Positions 1-8,927 of a DNA stretch of 64,000 bases are shown piece by piece. How positions within the stretch are numbered: the first letter of the stretch is position 1; every line of letters starts with the position of its first letter. The DNA lies in the NCBI RefSeq assembly GCF_016587435.1, contig NZ_BNJJ01000008.1:124001-188000 (forward strand), given 5' to 3'. The position numbers were made by a program, and so were the translations under genes. This DNA is from Dictyobacter formicarum (GTDB lineage: Bacteria > Chloroflexota > Ktedonobacteria > Ktedonobacterales > Ktedonobacteraceae). The notes under the pieces are model-generated. The model was not told the DNA's origin and searched no databases. It saw only the letters and a program-made list of their open reading frames with translations.

Positions 1-833
1 TGGTCGGGACCGGCTGTTTCAATGATCGCTTTGGGATTGAAATGCTGCTGAATGAGCGCTTTTGTGAGTGCAACCGAATCGTCCTGACCGGTTGTTCCTA
101 GAATCATGACATCTGGCCTGGTAGCAATGGCTTTTTGCGCGATCGGCGCATAGTCGGTGGTTTCGGCGGGATAGACCGTATAAATAGCTGTTTGGATACC
201 ACCTTTTTCTAGTTGTGCTTTTGCCCCATCAACCTGTGGTTGTGTGAAGAAGTCGTCGGCGGTGACATAGGCAATCGATTTGGGGCGTTGAGCCTGGGGC
301 AGTGAAAGCAGATAAAAGACGAAGCTGGTCAAATAGCTTTTGGCCGAGAGCGAAACCGAGAACAAATTACTAAATTTGGCATCAAAAATCGATGGTGCCA
401 CGCCAGCACCCTCAATAAATGCGTAATTGTAGCGCTTGGCTACAGGGGCAGCGGCCAGCGTCAGGCTGGACGAATAAGGGCCAAGGACCAGATCATCATG
501 ATTGACATTAATCAATTTCTGATAATCACTGATGACCTGTTGCTTATTGCTATTATCATTCAAAATATCGAGTTGGACCTTGCGGTTGAGAAGACCACCA
601 TGGCTATTAACATAATCTGCCCAGATCTGATAGCCCTGCTGAAGTGCTTTTCCATCCTGTGAAAAGTCACCCGAGAGGGAAACGGTCAGACCAATCTTAA
701 TTGGTCCTTGCGCTGATGGTGTAGCGCTTGATGCATTTGATTGGTCGCAGGCACTTATCACGAAAATGATACATGCCGTAAGGAGAAGAGTTAAGATACT
801 GCTTATCTTTACTCTTCTAAGAACATTTACCAT
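1..833 (-). CDS. Solute-binding lipoprotein of a branched-chain amino acid-type ABC importer (3' end outside window)
   Basis: Read on the minus strand from ATG at 833, the frame stays open to base 1, so the C-terminus lies outside the window. The N-terminus is a lipoprotein signal: basic start, hydrophobic run, then VISAC with the lipid-accepting Cys near residue 29 followed by a Ser/Thr/Ala-rich linker. The mature part begins PIKIGLTVSLSGDFSQDG and continues with GYQIWADYVN and a GGLLNRKVQL-like segment, the pattern of Leu/Ile/Val-binding type I periplasmic-binding-fold proteins (LivJ/Peripla_BP_6). It would capture a small organic ligand outside the membrane for a Liv-type importer; the ligand cannot be told. 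A second ATG lies 6 bases upstream (839), but AGGAG at 843-847 is better spaced (8 nt) for 833. Confidence 0.85.
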   Translation of the reverse strand, partial: MVNVLRRVKISSILTLLLTACIIFVISACDQSNASSATPSAQGPIKIGLTVSLSGDFSQDGKALQQGYQIWADYVNSHGGLLNRKVQLDILNDNSNKQQVISDYQKLINVNHDDLVLGPYSSSLTLAAAPVAKRYNYAFIEGAGVAPSIFDAKFSNLFSVSLSAKSYLTSFVFYLLSLPQAQRPKSIAYVTADDFFTQPQVDGAKAQLEKGGIQTAIYTVYPAETTDYAPIAQKAIATRPDVMILGTTGQDDSVALTKALIQQHFNPKAIIETAGPD

Positions 834-839
834 GCTCAT

Positions 840-1530
840 TACTCCTGACCTATTAAATACTAAATTTCCGCCAGACGATGTTACCTGAAACTATGCCTTG
901 CATGCACGTTTAAATTGTGCGAAAAATATATCCTTCACAATATTCGCACAAATATAGTAAATCACGTTTTATGTCATCCCAAATACCCTAAATGGCTCAA
1001 AAATATAAAATACCCCATAAAAGATGTGATTGCCGATAGATATAAATGCAAAAACGAATGTTCTATACATTTATACTTAAATATGCCCGCCTTTATATGG
1101 TAGAACCTTTATGGGTCGAGAATACATAAAACCACCAACTAATCATCGCGCACACTTTAACAGAGTTAGCCAATAATTGCAAGTATAGTTATGCTATATG
1201 CCTAGATATATTATAACTAATTAAGCTAGCTTGCTATCTAGATGTGATCGTAAAAATCCCTGAACTCTTATACTTACTTTTTAGCCACATATAGATGGGT
1301 TACGTAATTCAACACAGTCTGTCCGCTTATGGTATTATATTCTAAATTTGCAACGTAAATGTCACAAAATAATCTATGTAGTTTATAATGAGACCAAGTT
1401 GCCAAATATGGTGCCAGAAACAGCATTTGCCCTATGAATTGTTTTTAATTATGCAAACAAAATAGAAAAGAAAAAATTATCAGTGATATCGCCAGCTATT
1501 TTTATATCCAGAGGGAAAGGAACTTAAGAA
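840..1530. other. AT-rich divergent intergenic region
   Basis: About 690 bases between the minus-strand binding protein and the plus-strand chemoreceptor-like gene. It is markedly AT-rich and holds only a 62-codon ORF (915-1103) with no ribosome-binding site and no protein-like composition. I see one promoter candidate near its right end (listed separately) and a purine-rich ribosome-binding stretch just before 1531. Nothing else is recognisable. Confidence 0.6.
1361..1389 (+). promoter_or_regulatory. Candidate sigma-70-type promoter of the chemoreceptor-like gene
   Basis: A perfect TATAAT at 1384-1389 is preceded by GTCACA at 1361-1366 (4 of 6 matches to TTGACA) with a 17-base spacer. Transcription would begin near 1396 and leave a leader of roughly 135 bases before the ATG at 1531. 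Confidence 0.45.
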
Positions 1531-3615
1531 ATGACAAATAGTGTGAGAAATATGCGCATATTCCGGAATATGCGCATATTTCCCCGGCTTCTTATCCTAT
1601 TTGTAATACTGGTAACTATTTCCAGTATTGCTATTGCATTTTTGGACTATTTTTATTTGCGGGCTTTTGATACTCATGCTCAAGCAGTCAAAACGAGTTT
1701 TGCTTCGCAACAAATTGCGACCGAGCAGCAGGTAAATTTGCAGCGCATGAATGCTCTATTACAGGCTCGCTTCGCGCAGATTTTCGCCAGCGATAGTCCG
1801 AGACTAAATGGAGACCCATCGTTAGCGGCTTCCGGAGGATTGATCGAGAACGATATTGCGGCCCGTGAGATCGACTTTGATCAAACTTTAAACTCATACA
1901 GGCAAAATTACTCCATTGCTGATTCAAGTAATATGAGCGTTGTTCGTAATATTCTACAGAGTAGTGAGGAGAACAGTTACTTGATTACGAATCAGCAGAC
2001 GGCACTGAATGCTGTTTCGTCGAGGCAGTGGACTGATTACAAGTCTTTACAGGACCAGGTTCTGAATGTACTGAACAGCCCATACCCCGACTACGTAAAA
2101 GGATATTCGCTGCTTTATAGAGCCAACGAGCGATTCCTGGATCTGCAAAAAAACTGGAATGTCGTTGTAAATACCTCAACTACCGTTGGCCAGGCCGTGA
2201 CTGGCCTGGATAATTCAGAGATTATCCCGCTACAAATAGCTACTCTGCTCGCTATCGCAATGACAATTCTTATTATTTTGGCTACCGCTTTTGTTGTGAA
2301 TATCAGCATCTCTCGCCCTCTCAGACAAATGGCCAGCCTGACTGAACGTATTTATAAAGGAGACACCAGTGAGCGAGCGCCGGTGGAGGGACGCGATGAG
2401 ATCCAGATAGTTGCCGTCTCTATGAATGCGATGCTGGATAATATTGTTGCATTGATGCGAGATGCGCAATTACGCCATATTTCTTTGCAAAATCAGATCG
2501 AAATGTTGGTCAAGGATATCCAGGGTATCGGTGAAGGTGATCTCCGTGTCTATGCCGAGATATCTTCAGAGAGCAGCCTGGAAAAATTAGCTGCTTCATT
2601 CAACTATGTAATTGCTGAACTGAGCTCGATCGTGGTCAAATTTAAGACGCTTGCCAATGAGGTAGAAAGAGCTACTATTCAGGCGTACGATGAGATGTTA
2701 GAGGTGGTGGATGCCACCGACAAACAAATTCAGCAGATTACAGCTGCTAACGCTCAAGTTGGAGATATGGCCAATGCCAGTCGCCAGATGGCAGAGCGTG
2801 CCCATTCCCTCTTACAGATGGGAAATGATGCATATACTACTGCTCAGAATGGCCGGAAGTCGGTCGCTAAGGCTTCTTATGGTATGTCACGCATCAGCTA
2901 CCATGTGGACTCAGCGGTTACGCGGGTCAAACAGCTCGAGGAGCGTTCGCAAGAGATCGATACCATCGTGAAAGTTATTTCTGGTGTGGCTAACCAGACC
3001 AATCGCCTGGCATTGGATGCCGCTATTCAGGCTGCTATGGCTGGCGAAAATGGTAAAGGTTTTAGAGCAGTGGCCGAAGATATTCGCCGCTCAGCTGAAG
3101 TGGCCAAGGCACAGGCAACTGTTGTTGAACGTATTGTCAAGCAGGTTATCGAAGATATTCACTCCCTGGCCAGTTCTATGGCGGATACAGAGGAAGAAAC
3201 GGCTACTGGCCGACAATCTTCCCAAGAGGCCGGCAATGCATTTGATGCTATCTTTGCCGCTATTGAACGACAAGGGCAAGAAATAGAGACCATTAACCGG
3301 TTTGCTAAACGGCAATTAGACGTTTCTAACCAGGTTCTGTACGTCATACAAGAGGTTTCGCTCTCAACTCAGCAAAGCAACCAGAGTATTCACACTGAAG
3401 CAGAGCGCATGGAAGGCGTGGCACAACTGGCCGAGCGACTGCTGGCCTCAGCTGAAGTGTTCAAATTACGAGAGGACCAGGATATCTTCGCGCAAACAAA
3501 TATGGCCAATCAAGGTTCCTTCGTGTCCGATGAGCAAAACTTCTACCGCGATCCCATCTCAGCTTCGTTAGCTCCAGATAGAAATATTTCGTTTATTCAG
3601 TCTGGTCAGTCTTGA
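1531..3615 (+). CDS. Methyl-accepting chemotaxis protein-like transmembrane sensor with two HAMP segments
   Basis: A 694-residue membrane receptor. Residues ~17-40 form a first membrane helix, followed by a ~190-residue external helical sensor region and a second helix at ~233-256. A HAMP segment starts at SRPLRQMASLTERI, and a second HAMP-like block follows around residues 325-375 (IQGIGEGDLRVYAEIS). The cytoplasmic coiled coil carries an MCP signalling tip near residue 489, QTNRLALDAAIQAAMAGE, followed by GKGFRAVAEDIR. The canonical tip reads QTNLLALNAAIEAARAGE, so the CheA/CheW contact region is recognisable but altered. The N-terminus contains a repeated NMRIF caused by a short direct repeat in the DNA. 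The next gene downstream encodes a DUF4388-type protein. Whether it feeds a chemotaxis pathway or another two-component route is unknown. Confidence 0.85.
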   Translation: MTNSVRNMRIFRNMRIFPRLLILFVILVTISSIAIAFLDYFYLRAFDTHAQAVKTSFASQQIATEQQVNLQRMNALLQARFAQIFASDSPRLNGDPSLAASGGLIENDIAAREIDFDQTLNSYRQNYSIADSSNMSVVRNILQSSEENSYLITNQQTALNAVSSRQWTDYKSLQDQVLNVLNSPYPDYVKGYSLLYRANERFLDLQKNWNVVVNTSTTVGQAVTGLDNSEIIPLQIATLLAIAMTILIILATAFVVNISISRPLRQMASLTERIYKGDTSERAPVEGRDEIQIVAVSMNAMLDNIVALMRDAQLRHISLQNQIEMLVKDIQGIGEGDLRVYAEISSESSLEKLAASFNYVIAELSSIVVKFKTLANEVERATIQAYDEMLEVVDATDKQIQQITAANAQVGDMANASRQMAERAHSLLQMGNDAYTTAQNGRKSVAKASYGMSRISYHVDSAVTRVKQLEERSQEIDTIVKVISGVANQTNRLALDAAIQAAMAGENGKGFRAVAEDIRRSAEVAKAQATVVERIVKQVIEDIHSLASSMADTEEETATGRQSSQEAGNAFDAIFAAIERQGQEIETINRFAKRQLDVSNQVLYVIQEVSLSTQQSNQSIHTEAERMEGVAQLAERLLASAEVFKLREDQDIFAQTNMANQGSFVSDEQNFYRDPISASLAPDRNISFIQSGQS

Positions 3616-4061
3616 TTCCTGTGTTCACTCTTAACCTTCTATCTACTATGCACTATCCAACCAGACAAATATATAGGTAATCTTGCCAGGAACCACAGTG
3701 GCGATGGCAGCCACATCAATAAACATTGATGTTTGTCGATAAGAGCATAGAGCGCCTGGAGAGAGCTATCCATCAGGGTAGCTCTCTTCCTGAGATATTC
3801 TCATGTGCGCTAATTCCATAGGTAATAATCAAGAATGAGCGCTGCGTAAGGTGCCTCTCATTCTTGATTATGCCTATGAAGATTTATACACCTCTTCAGA
3901 GGCTTTTCCTGGGCTGTCTCTGGCGGTACTCGAACAAAGGAGAGACAGAGCGAGGTAGTCATACTTCTAGCATGTCTACCTCGCTTTCAGATCAGAGAAC
4001 AGATGCTTCTGGCGTCTCCTGCTGAAGAGGTATAAATTTACAAATTGTAATGGAGAAAGAC
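3616..4061. other. Intergenic region with three hairpins
   Basis: This gap contains three separate inverted repeats and no gene. First, GAGAGCTA at 3761-3768 pairs with TAGCTCTC at 3779-3786, possibly ending the upstream transcript. Second, a long hairpin at 3817-3878: a perfect 15-bp stem (3825-3839 with 3857-3871) extended by CATAGG/CCTATG after a small bulge. Third, AGCGAGGTAG at 3949-3958 pairs with CTACCTCGCT at 3976-3985. None has a long U-tract. Confidence 0.6.
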
Positions 4062-4661
4062 ATGTCACAACAGCAAGGGAGAATAGCCGATCACCTGGCG
4101 CATGTCATCAGTACTATACAGGCTAATCATATGACGGGAGAATTGCGCGCCAAAAAGGGTGATGACGCCTATGCTGAAATAGGCGCGATATTTTTTTTGG
4201 AAGGGCAGGCAGTGAAAGCTCAGGTTGGCGCTCAACAGGGGGCCAGCGCCTTTGACGTGCTTTGCACCTGGAGAAATTGCATCTTTATTTTTGTTCCTCA
4301 CAGTAGTCCATATCAAACATCACCGCTTTCACCATCAACAGGACCTCAATTGAGTCCCTCTGTATCCTCGACGCCTTCCCAACCACTTTTACCTATACCT
4401 GGTAGTGTCAACGAACAACAGACGATACCAATCGTTTCAGTTCCGTTAATTGCAGTTCCACGCGCTACTATGTCGATAGTTAAAGCTATTGGTGTCATAA
4501 ATAATGCAGGCTTGCCACGCACATATCGTCAAATTTTGCTATTGATCGACGGGCAGCACTCTGTCAATGATATTGTCGCCCTTGCGAACGTTCCACTGGA
4601 AGAAGTACTGCAAATACTCAGGGTCCTGGAAAATTTAGCCATTATCAGAATACCTACATAA
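4062..4661 (+). CDS. DUF4388 (PATAN-type) domain protein
   Basis: A 199-residue cytoplasmic protein. The first ~75 residues match the DUF4388/PATAN pattern (HVISTIQANHMTGELRAKKG, then AEIGAIFFLEGQAVKAQVGA and a FDVLCTW segment), a domain known from bacterial regulators, often next to chemotaxis-like or gliding systems. A Pro/Ser-rich linker follows (SPYQTSPLSPSTGP). The C-terminal ~60 residues (TYRQILLLIDGQHSVNDIVA, then a LEEVLQILRVLENLAII helix) look like a winged-helix fold. I chose ATG 4062 because GGAG at 4052-4055 is spaced 6 bases from it, whereas the ATG at 4050 has no site. It follows the receptor-like gene on the same strand, and a joint signalling role is inferred. Confidence 0.75.
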   Translation: MSQQQGRIADHLAHVISTIQANHMTGELRAKKGDDAYAEIGAIFFLEGQAVKAQVGAQQGASAFDVLCTWRNCIFIFVPHSSPYQTSPLSPSTGPQLSPSVSSTPSQPLLPIPGSVNEQQTIPIVSVPLIAVPRATMSIVKAIGVINNAGLPRTYRQILLLIDGQHSVNDIVALANVPLEEVLQILRVLENLAIIRIPT

Positions 4662-4690
4662 AATATATTTAAAAAATACTGTCTGATCTC

Positions 4691-4713
4691 GCGTCTGGAA
4701 GGCGCTTTTTTTA
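4691..4713 (+). terminator. Intrinsic terminator after the DUF4388 gene
   Basis: A short GC stem GCGTC/GGCGC (4691-4695 with 4701-4705, one G-T pair) is followed directly by seven Ts (4706-4712). It lies 30 bases past the stop codon. Confidence 0.6.
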
Positions 4714-4994
4714 TTGGTACGATCATTAGACCATGAAACAAAATGTAGCAAAGTGGTGGCAGTCTTAGTCGTGTAGAGGCGGCACTAATAATCGATATTT
4801 TAAACCGCCAGTACTCTGCGTCGTTGAGGAACATTCGTAAGTAACATGACTCTGATGTACTTTACCATCAAAGCCCTGTGAGCATGCATCCATACGCATA
4901 GAAGTAGAAATATATATCCAGACAGGCTGCTTCAAAGCCACAAAGCAGCCTGCTACATTTTTTCTGCGTGGTGTAGTGCTGTCCGTACTGAGAC
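4714..4994. other. Intergenic region between convergent genes with a 10-bp hairpin
   Basis: No gene is supported. The main structure is CAGGCTGCTT (4923-4932) pairing with AAGCAGCCTG (4943-4952), followed on the plus strand by ACATTTTTTC. It probably ends transcription entering from the convergent thioredoxin gene, the upstream gene, or both. Confidence 0.5.
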
Positions 4995-5348
4995 TTACAC
5001 AGTCGTACTTGATAATTTGGCCAGAATACGATCAATGTCTGCCTGCAACCGGCTGGGATGTGGACCGGTGATGCGCTCGACAACGTTCCCTTTGTTAAAG
5101 ACGATCAGCGTCGGAATAGCCTGAATCCCTAGTTTTTTTGCCGCTTCGGGATCATCGTCGATGTTCATTCTAGCAAAGCGCAATTTTCCCTGATATTGAT
5201 CACTCAGACGCTCAAAAACAGGAGCGATAGCGCGACAAGGACCACACCAGGGTGCCCAGAAATCTATGATGACCGGTTGATCTGGATGGTTGATAAACTT
5301 TTGAAACGCCTGATCATTGACGGTATACAGATTAGAATGTATAGCCAT
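4995..5348 (-). CDS. trxA: Thioredoxin
   Basis: A 117-residue cytoplasmic thiol-disulfide oxidoreductase that reduces protein disulfides. The active site WCGPC is at residues 34-38 (Cys35 and Cys38), preceded by VIIDFWAP and followed by the usual cis-proline segment QAIPTLIVF. Length and motif order are those of a complete single-domain thioredoxin. The start at 5348 is chosen because GGAGG lies 7 bases upstream. An in-frame ORF extends 22 residues further, but those residues do not belong to the family and cover the ribosome-binding site. The cupin gene starts divergently 274 bases away. Confidence 0.93.
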   Translation of the reverse strand: MAIHSNLYTVNDQAFQKFINHPDQPVIIDFWAPWCGPCRAIAPVFERLSDQYQGKLRFARMNIDDDPEAAKKLGIQAIPTLIVFNKGNVVERITGPHPSRLQADIDRILAKLSSTTV

Positions 5349-5622
5349 GAGATGTCCTCCTGCCTGGATTGTTTTGCCGATATAACCTTTGATATATTCA
5401 AGCACCGCGCTCAACAGGAGCTACGACTTGCATGTATTTTCATGGATGAGAGCAATAGGCCTGTCTTAACTTCCTCACCAGTGAGCAGCTAAACATTGAC
5501 CACATGTCAGATACACCATGCATAAATGCGGGGGCTTGTTCCTATCCTTCCCTGTTATGATTAATATGACGTGTTTTTATTCTGAAAAACTAAAACGTAC
5601 GCATGTAGGAGGTGCATGAAGT

Positions 5623-6021
5623 ATGGAGAATCGCGCTCATATTCAAATCAATCAGTTGCCTGTGGAAATGGATGTACGGGCTCCTGATATGACAGAGATT
5701 CGCTTGCTCGCGAATATGAATAACGGAAGTATGGTACATTGCACATTGCTGCCAGACCAGGTATCGCATGCGGGTGTGCATCAGACGGTTGAAGAAATAT
5801 GGTATGTGTTGCAGGGCCAGGGAGAGGTGTGGTTGCAGCATAGGAATGAGCAGCGAGAAGAGAAGATCTATCCTGACATCTGCTTTACTATTCCAGTTGG
5901 TACGCGGTTTCAGGTGCGCAACACCGGCTCGGCCCCCCTCCGCTGTATTATTGTCACTATGCCACCATGGCCAGGCGCCCAGGAATGGGTGCGTGTGGAA
6001 GACCACTGGCCATCTCCATAA
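5623..6021 (+). CDS. Cupin-domain protein
   Basis: A 132-residue single-domain cupin. Motif 1 is seen in HAGVHQTVEEIWYVLQGQG (His, His, Glu metal ligands) and motif 2 around IPVGTRFQVRNTGS. Such small cupins bind a metal and act as sugar or aromatic-compound isomerases, dioxygenases or ligand binders; the substrate cannot be told here. AGGAGG at 5608-5613 supports the ATG at 5623. It is convergent with the beta-lactamase-family gene. Confidence 0.85.
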   Translation: MENRAHIQINQLPVEMDVRAPDMTEIRLLANMNNGSMVHCTLLPDQVSHAGVHQTVEEIWYVLQGQGEVWLQHRNEQREEKIYPDICFTIPVGTRFQVRNTGSAPLRCIIVTMPPWPGAQEWVRVEDHWPSP

Positions 6022-6080
6022 TGTGGATGTGCTGGCGGCCAATGCGCATACCGGGATGAGTGGTGAGACTGGTATGTTGC

Positions 6081-7286
6081 CTATTCCATTGCTCCATACG
6101 CCAGTGTCCAGAAGTCGGTGAAGACCTTCGGTGGTTCCGGCGAATCCATCATGCGCTGCGTGAAGAGGATGCCGACCATTCCCTCCGCAGGATCGGTGTA
6201 TGCCGTTGTGCCGAAGCCGCCGGTCCAACCGAATCGGCCTGGAGTGTGGAAGATTTCGTTGCGCCGAATGTCTACCGCCATTCCTAAGCCCCAACTGGAA
6301 TGCGTGCCAAAAAAGATTTCCGAGCCAGTGCGTTGCTTAGGTGTGAGTTGATCTGAAGTCATCAGCTCCACTGTGGCGCGGGAAAGAATTTGTTTGCGGC
6401 CGTGCCGGCCTTTTTTGAGCATCATGCGGCTGAAGGCGAAGTAGTCATCGATCGTCGATACAAGTCCGCCTCCGCCCGATTCGGAGGGTGGCTCAGACCG
6501 CCAGGCACTGTTGGCCACGTTGTCAAAAACATCCAGCTTGTTCGTTTGACGATTGAAAAAATAGAACGCGGGCAATCGGTCGATTTTCTCGGGAGGCACG
6601 TGGAAAGCGGTATCTTTCATGCCCAGCGGATCGAAGATGCGCTCGCGCATGAACGTGCCGAGGGATTGTCCTGACACGCGTGCGATCAAGGCCCCAAGCA
6701 CATCGCCGCTCACCTGATACATCCACCGCTCGCCCGGTTGCGCCAACCACGGTAGTGAGCCGAGTTTCTGCAGCCATTCGTCCATGCCAGGCGCTTGCGA
6801 CGGGAGCATCGGGCCGTCGCCGCCAATGCGATATTCACGGATCAACTTCTGGATTGGATACGTGTCTGGCATGGCCATTACACTGCCGAAGCCCATACGG
6901 TAGGTCAGCAGATCGCGAAGCGTGATTGCGCGCAACGCGGGCACCGTGTCATCGAGATCCGAGGAGATGGATTTGAGCACACGACGATTTGCAAGTTCCG
7001 GAAGCCACGGCTCGATCGAATCGTCGAGCCGTATCTTGCATTCCTCCACCAGAATCATGGCCGCGACTGCAGTGATGGGCTTCGTGATCGAAGCAATGCG
7101 AAAGATTGTGTCGCGCTTCATTGGAGCCGGATCGCCGAACGTCAGGGTGCCGAGCACTTCCACATAAACGTCGTCATGATGACTGACGAGCGCTACGAGC
7201 CCGGGCATCTCTTTACGTTCAATGTATCCCGACAACACGTGATGCATTCGTTCGAGTCGCGACTTCGAAAGACCTGTGGTGTTCAT
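6081..7286 (-). CDS. Serine beta-lactamase-family hydrolase (class C / esterase type)
   Basis: A 401-residue protein of the beta-lactamase/D-Ala carboxypeptidase fold. It has the SxxK motif SITK at residues 66-69 (nucleophile Ser66, base Lys69), a Tyr-containing second motif (YQVSGDV), and a C-terminal WTGGFGTTAY in place of KTG. These features are typical of EstB-like esterases and class C-related hydrolases. There is no signal peptide, so it probably acts in the cytoplasm as an esterase or peptidase; resistance to antibiotics should not be assumed. The gene looks more GC-rich than its neighbours, which may reflect horizontal gain. Confidence 0.85.
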   Translation of the reverse strand: MNTTGLSKSRLERMHHVLSGYIERKEMPGLVALVSHHDDVYVEVLGTLTFGDPAPMKRDTIFRIASITKPITAVAAMILVEECKIRLDDSIEPWLPELANRRVLKSISSDLDDTVPALRAITLRDLLTYRMGFGSVMAMPDTYPIQKLIREYRIGGDGPMLPSQAPGMDEWLQKLGSLPWLAQPGERWMYQVSGDVLGALIARVSGQSLGTFMRERIFDPLGMKDTAFHVPPEKIDRLPAFYFFNRQTNKLDVFDNVANSAWRSEPPSESGGGGLVSTIDDYFAFSRMMLKKGRHGRKQILSRATVELMTSDQLTPKQRTGSEIFFGTHSSWGLGMAVDIRRNEIFHTPGRFGWTGGFGTTAYTDPAEGMVGILFTQRMMDSPEPPKVFTDFWTLAYGAME

Positions 7287-7677
7287 ATTCAGCTCCTTGC
7301 ATGAGATTTTCCTGTTTGATTTCGGTACAACGGAGGCGCTTTGACAACCTGCTCACGCAGTTTTTCGAACCCTGGATTTTCCTTCCCTTTGACAAGTAGC
7401 AACAGGATACGAAGAGGACCATCGAGCTGAGCGACTGGCTCGGCAAACCATCCAGAGCCTTTTGAAAGCTTGGAGTTTCTCCTTCCAGACAAAGTAGCCG
7501 TTTTTTTTGCCTGTTATCTAACAAAGTTAGATTTTTGATTGTCGTTATATCCATTCATATCATACATAAAGGAAAGAGCCGGCAGGGAAGCCCACAGACC
7601 TGCGCAATAACGACAGCATTTTTCGCGTGTCGGACCTTGTGAAAAACCATTCTATCGTTATATACGGGAGAACTACC
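7287..7677. other. Intergenic region with weak coding remnants
   Basis: About 390 bases between divergent genes. On the minus strand two overlapping ORFs in different frames (7219-7554 and 7289-7492) have partly protein-like composition and are joined near a run of eight Ts at 7501-7508. This could be the trace of a decayed small gene upstream of the hydrolase, but I recognise no family and do not call it. The ribosome-binding site for the next gene (GGGAGA) is at its right end. Confidence 0.3.
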
Positions 7678-8631
7678 ATGAACCTATCAAACGAACTTCA
7701 TGTCATTTTCGGAACCGGCCCGGTTGGGCTGTCGCTCGCTGAGGAACTGCTTGCCCGAGGCAAACGGGTTCGCCTGGTCAATCGGAGCGGAAAGGGGCAG
7801 ATCCCAGCTGGGGCAGAACTGGTTGCAGGCGATGCCTCTAGACTCGCCATTGCCCAGGAACTCAGCCGAGGCGCTGCCGTCATTTACAATGCGACCCATG
7901 CTCCTTACGAGCAGTGGCCAGAGATTCTCCCTCGTTTGCAGGAGAATATGATTGAGAGCGCTGCCACAGCCGGAGCAAAGTTGGTGGTGATCGATACTCT
8001 CTACGTGTATGGAGAAACGCATGGGCAACCCATGACAGAAGCGATGCCCTACGCGGCCACATCACGGAAAGGACGTCTCCGTGCCGAGCTTGCCTGGGGC
8101 TATCTGCAAGCCCATCGCACCGGCAAGGTTCGCGTCGTGTTGGGACGAGCCGCCGATTTCTTCGGCCCGCGTGTGCTCAATTCGTCATTGGGCCAGTATG
8201 TCTTTCCCGCCGCGCTCTCCGGCCAACCGATCCTGACGCTTGGGAATATTGATCTGCCTCACAGCTACAGTTATATGCCAGATATCGCCAGGAGCCTGGC
8301 AGTGTTGGGCGAACGTGAAGAGGCCCTTGGGCAAGACTGGCTGTTGCCAGTGGCCCCTACCGTGTCAACACGCGAAGTCAGCCAGTTGATTGAGCAAGCG
8401 CTTGGGCACCCGCTCCAACTCTTCTCGGTCCCTTCCATTGAACAAGCCCGCGAACTGGGCATTTTCGATGAGACCTTTGCCACGGAATATCGCGAACTCT
8501 TCTACCAATATACCGAGCCACAAATCGTAGACGCTCATGCGATTGAACACGCATTCGGTCTGCAGGCAACTCCGCTGGATGAGGCCCTGCGTACCACCAT
8601 CCGTTGGTATCAAGAGAATACGCGCTCTTAA
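7678..8631 (+). CDS. NAD(P)-binding epimerase/dehydratase-like protein (atypical SDR)
   Basis: A 317-residue Rossmann-fold protein. The N-terminal nucleotide-binding loop reads VIFGTGPVGLSLAEELLARG; a YVYGE segment is in the place of the SDR catalytic Tyr region. Overall it resembles extended or atypical short-chain dehydrogenases that act on nucleotide sugars or related metabolites; the substrate is unknown. The start at ATG 7678 is supported by GGGAGA 8 bases upstream and puts the GxGxxG loop at the usual distance from the N-terminus; an in-frame start at 7627 would add 17 non-conserved residues. The gene stands alone. Confidence 0.8.
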   Translation: MNLSNELHVIFGTGPVGLSLAEELLARGKRVRLVNRSGKGQIPAGAELVAGDASRLAIAQELSRGAAVIYNATHAPYEQWPEILPRLQENMIESAATAGAKLVVIDTLYVYGETHGQPMTEAMPYAATSRKGRLRAELAWGYLQAHRTGKVRVVLGRAADFFGPRVLNSSLGQYVFPAALSGQPILTLGNIDLPHSYSYMPDIARSLAVLGEREEALGQDWLLPVAPTVSTREVSQLIEQALGHPLQLFSVPSIEQARELGIFDETFATEYRELFYQYTEPQIVDAHAIEHAFGLQATPLDEALRTTIRWYQENTRS

Positions 8632-8927
8632 AAAGGAAGCGGCCGGAACAGACGTGGTTTATCGTGTCCCTGGTCGCTGTCTTCACGATCATCGTGTTTC
8701 GGATGCCAGCGATGGGTGCTTTATCAGCCATTTTGAACCCATAAATGCCTCTCTACACATGTTAAATGGTATACTTTCCTTTTTGTTGAAGTTCCATCGC
8801 ACGGACCATCGAAACGCACAAAGGATGAGGACGCCCATAGGTTCGGGCCTTGCGCCCGATTTATTGCTCAACGCATGAAAAATGTTCAAGAGACGATGTC
8901 ATGTTCCCTTGTGTCCTAAGCTTACGC

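Noticed and set aside
915..1103. 62-codon ORF in the first intergenic region
   Set aside because: No ribosome-binding site, AT-driven composition, no neighbours on that strand.
6081..7286. Antibiotic-resistance beta-lactamase
   Set aside because: No signal peptide and a WTGG/HTG-type third motif typical of esterase-like relatives; resistance is not supported.
6795..7304. Plus-strand ORF of 169 codons
   Set aside because: Antisense to the beta-lactamase-family hydrolase; no start site or domain pattern.
7219..7554. Minus-strand ORF upstream of the hydrolase
   Set aside because: Overlaps the hydrolase N-terminus in another frame; partly protein-like, but no family and possible only as a decayed remnant.
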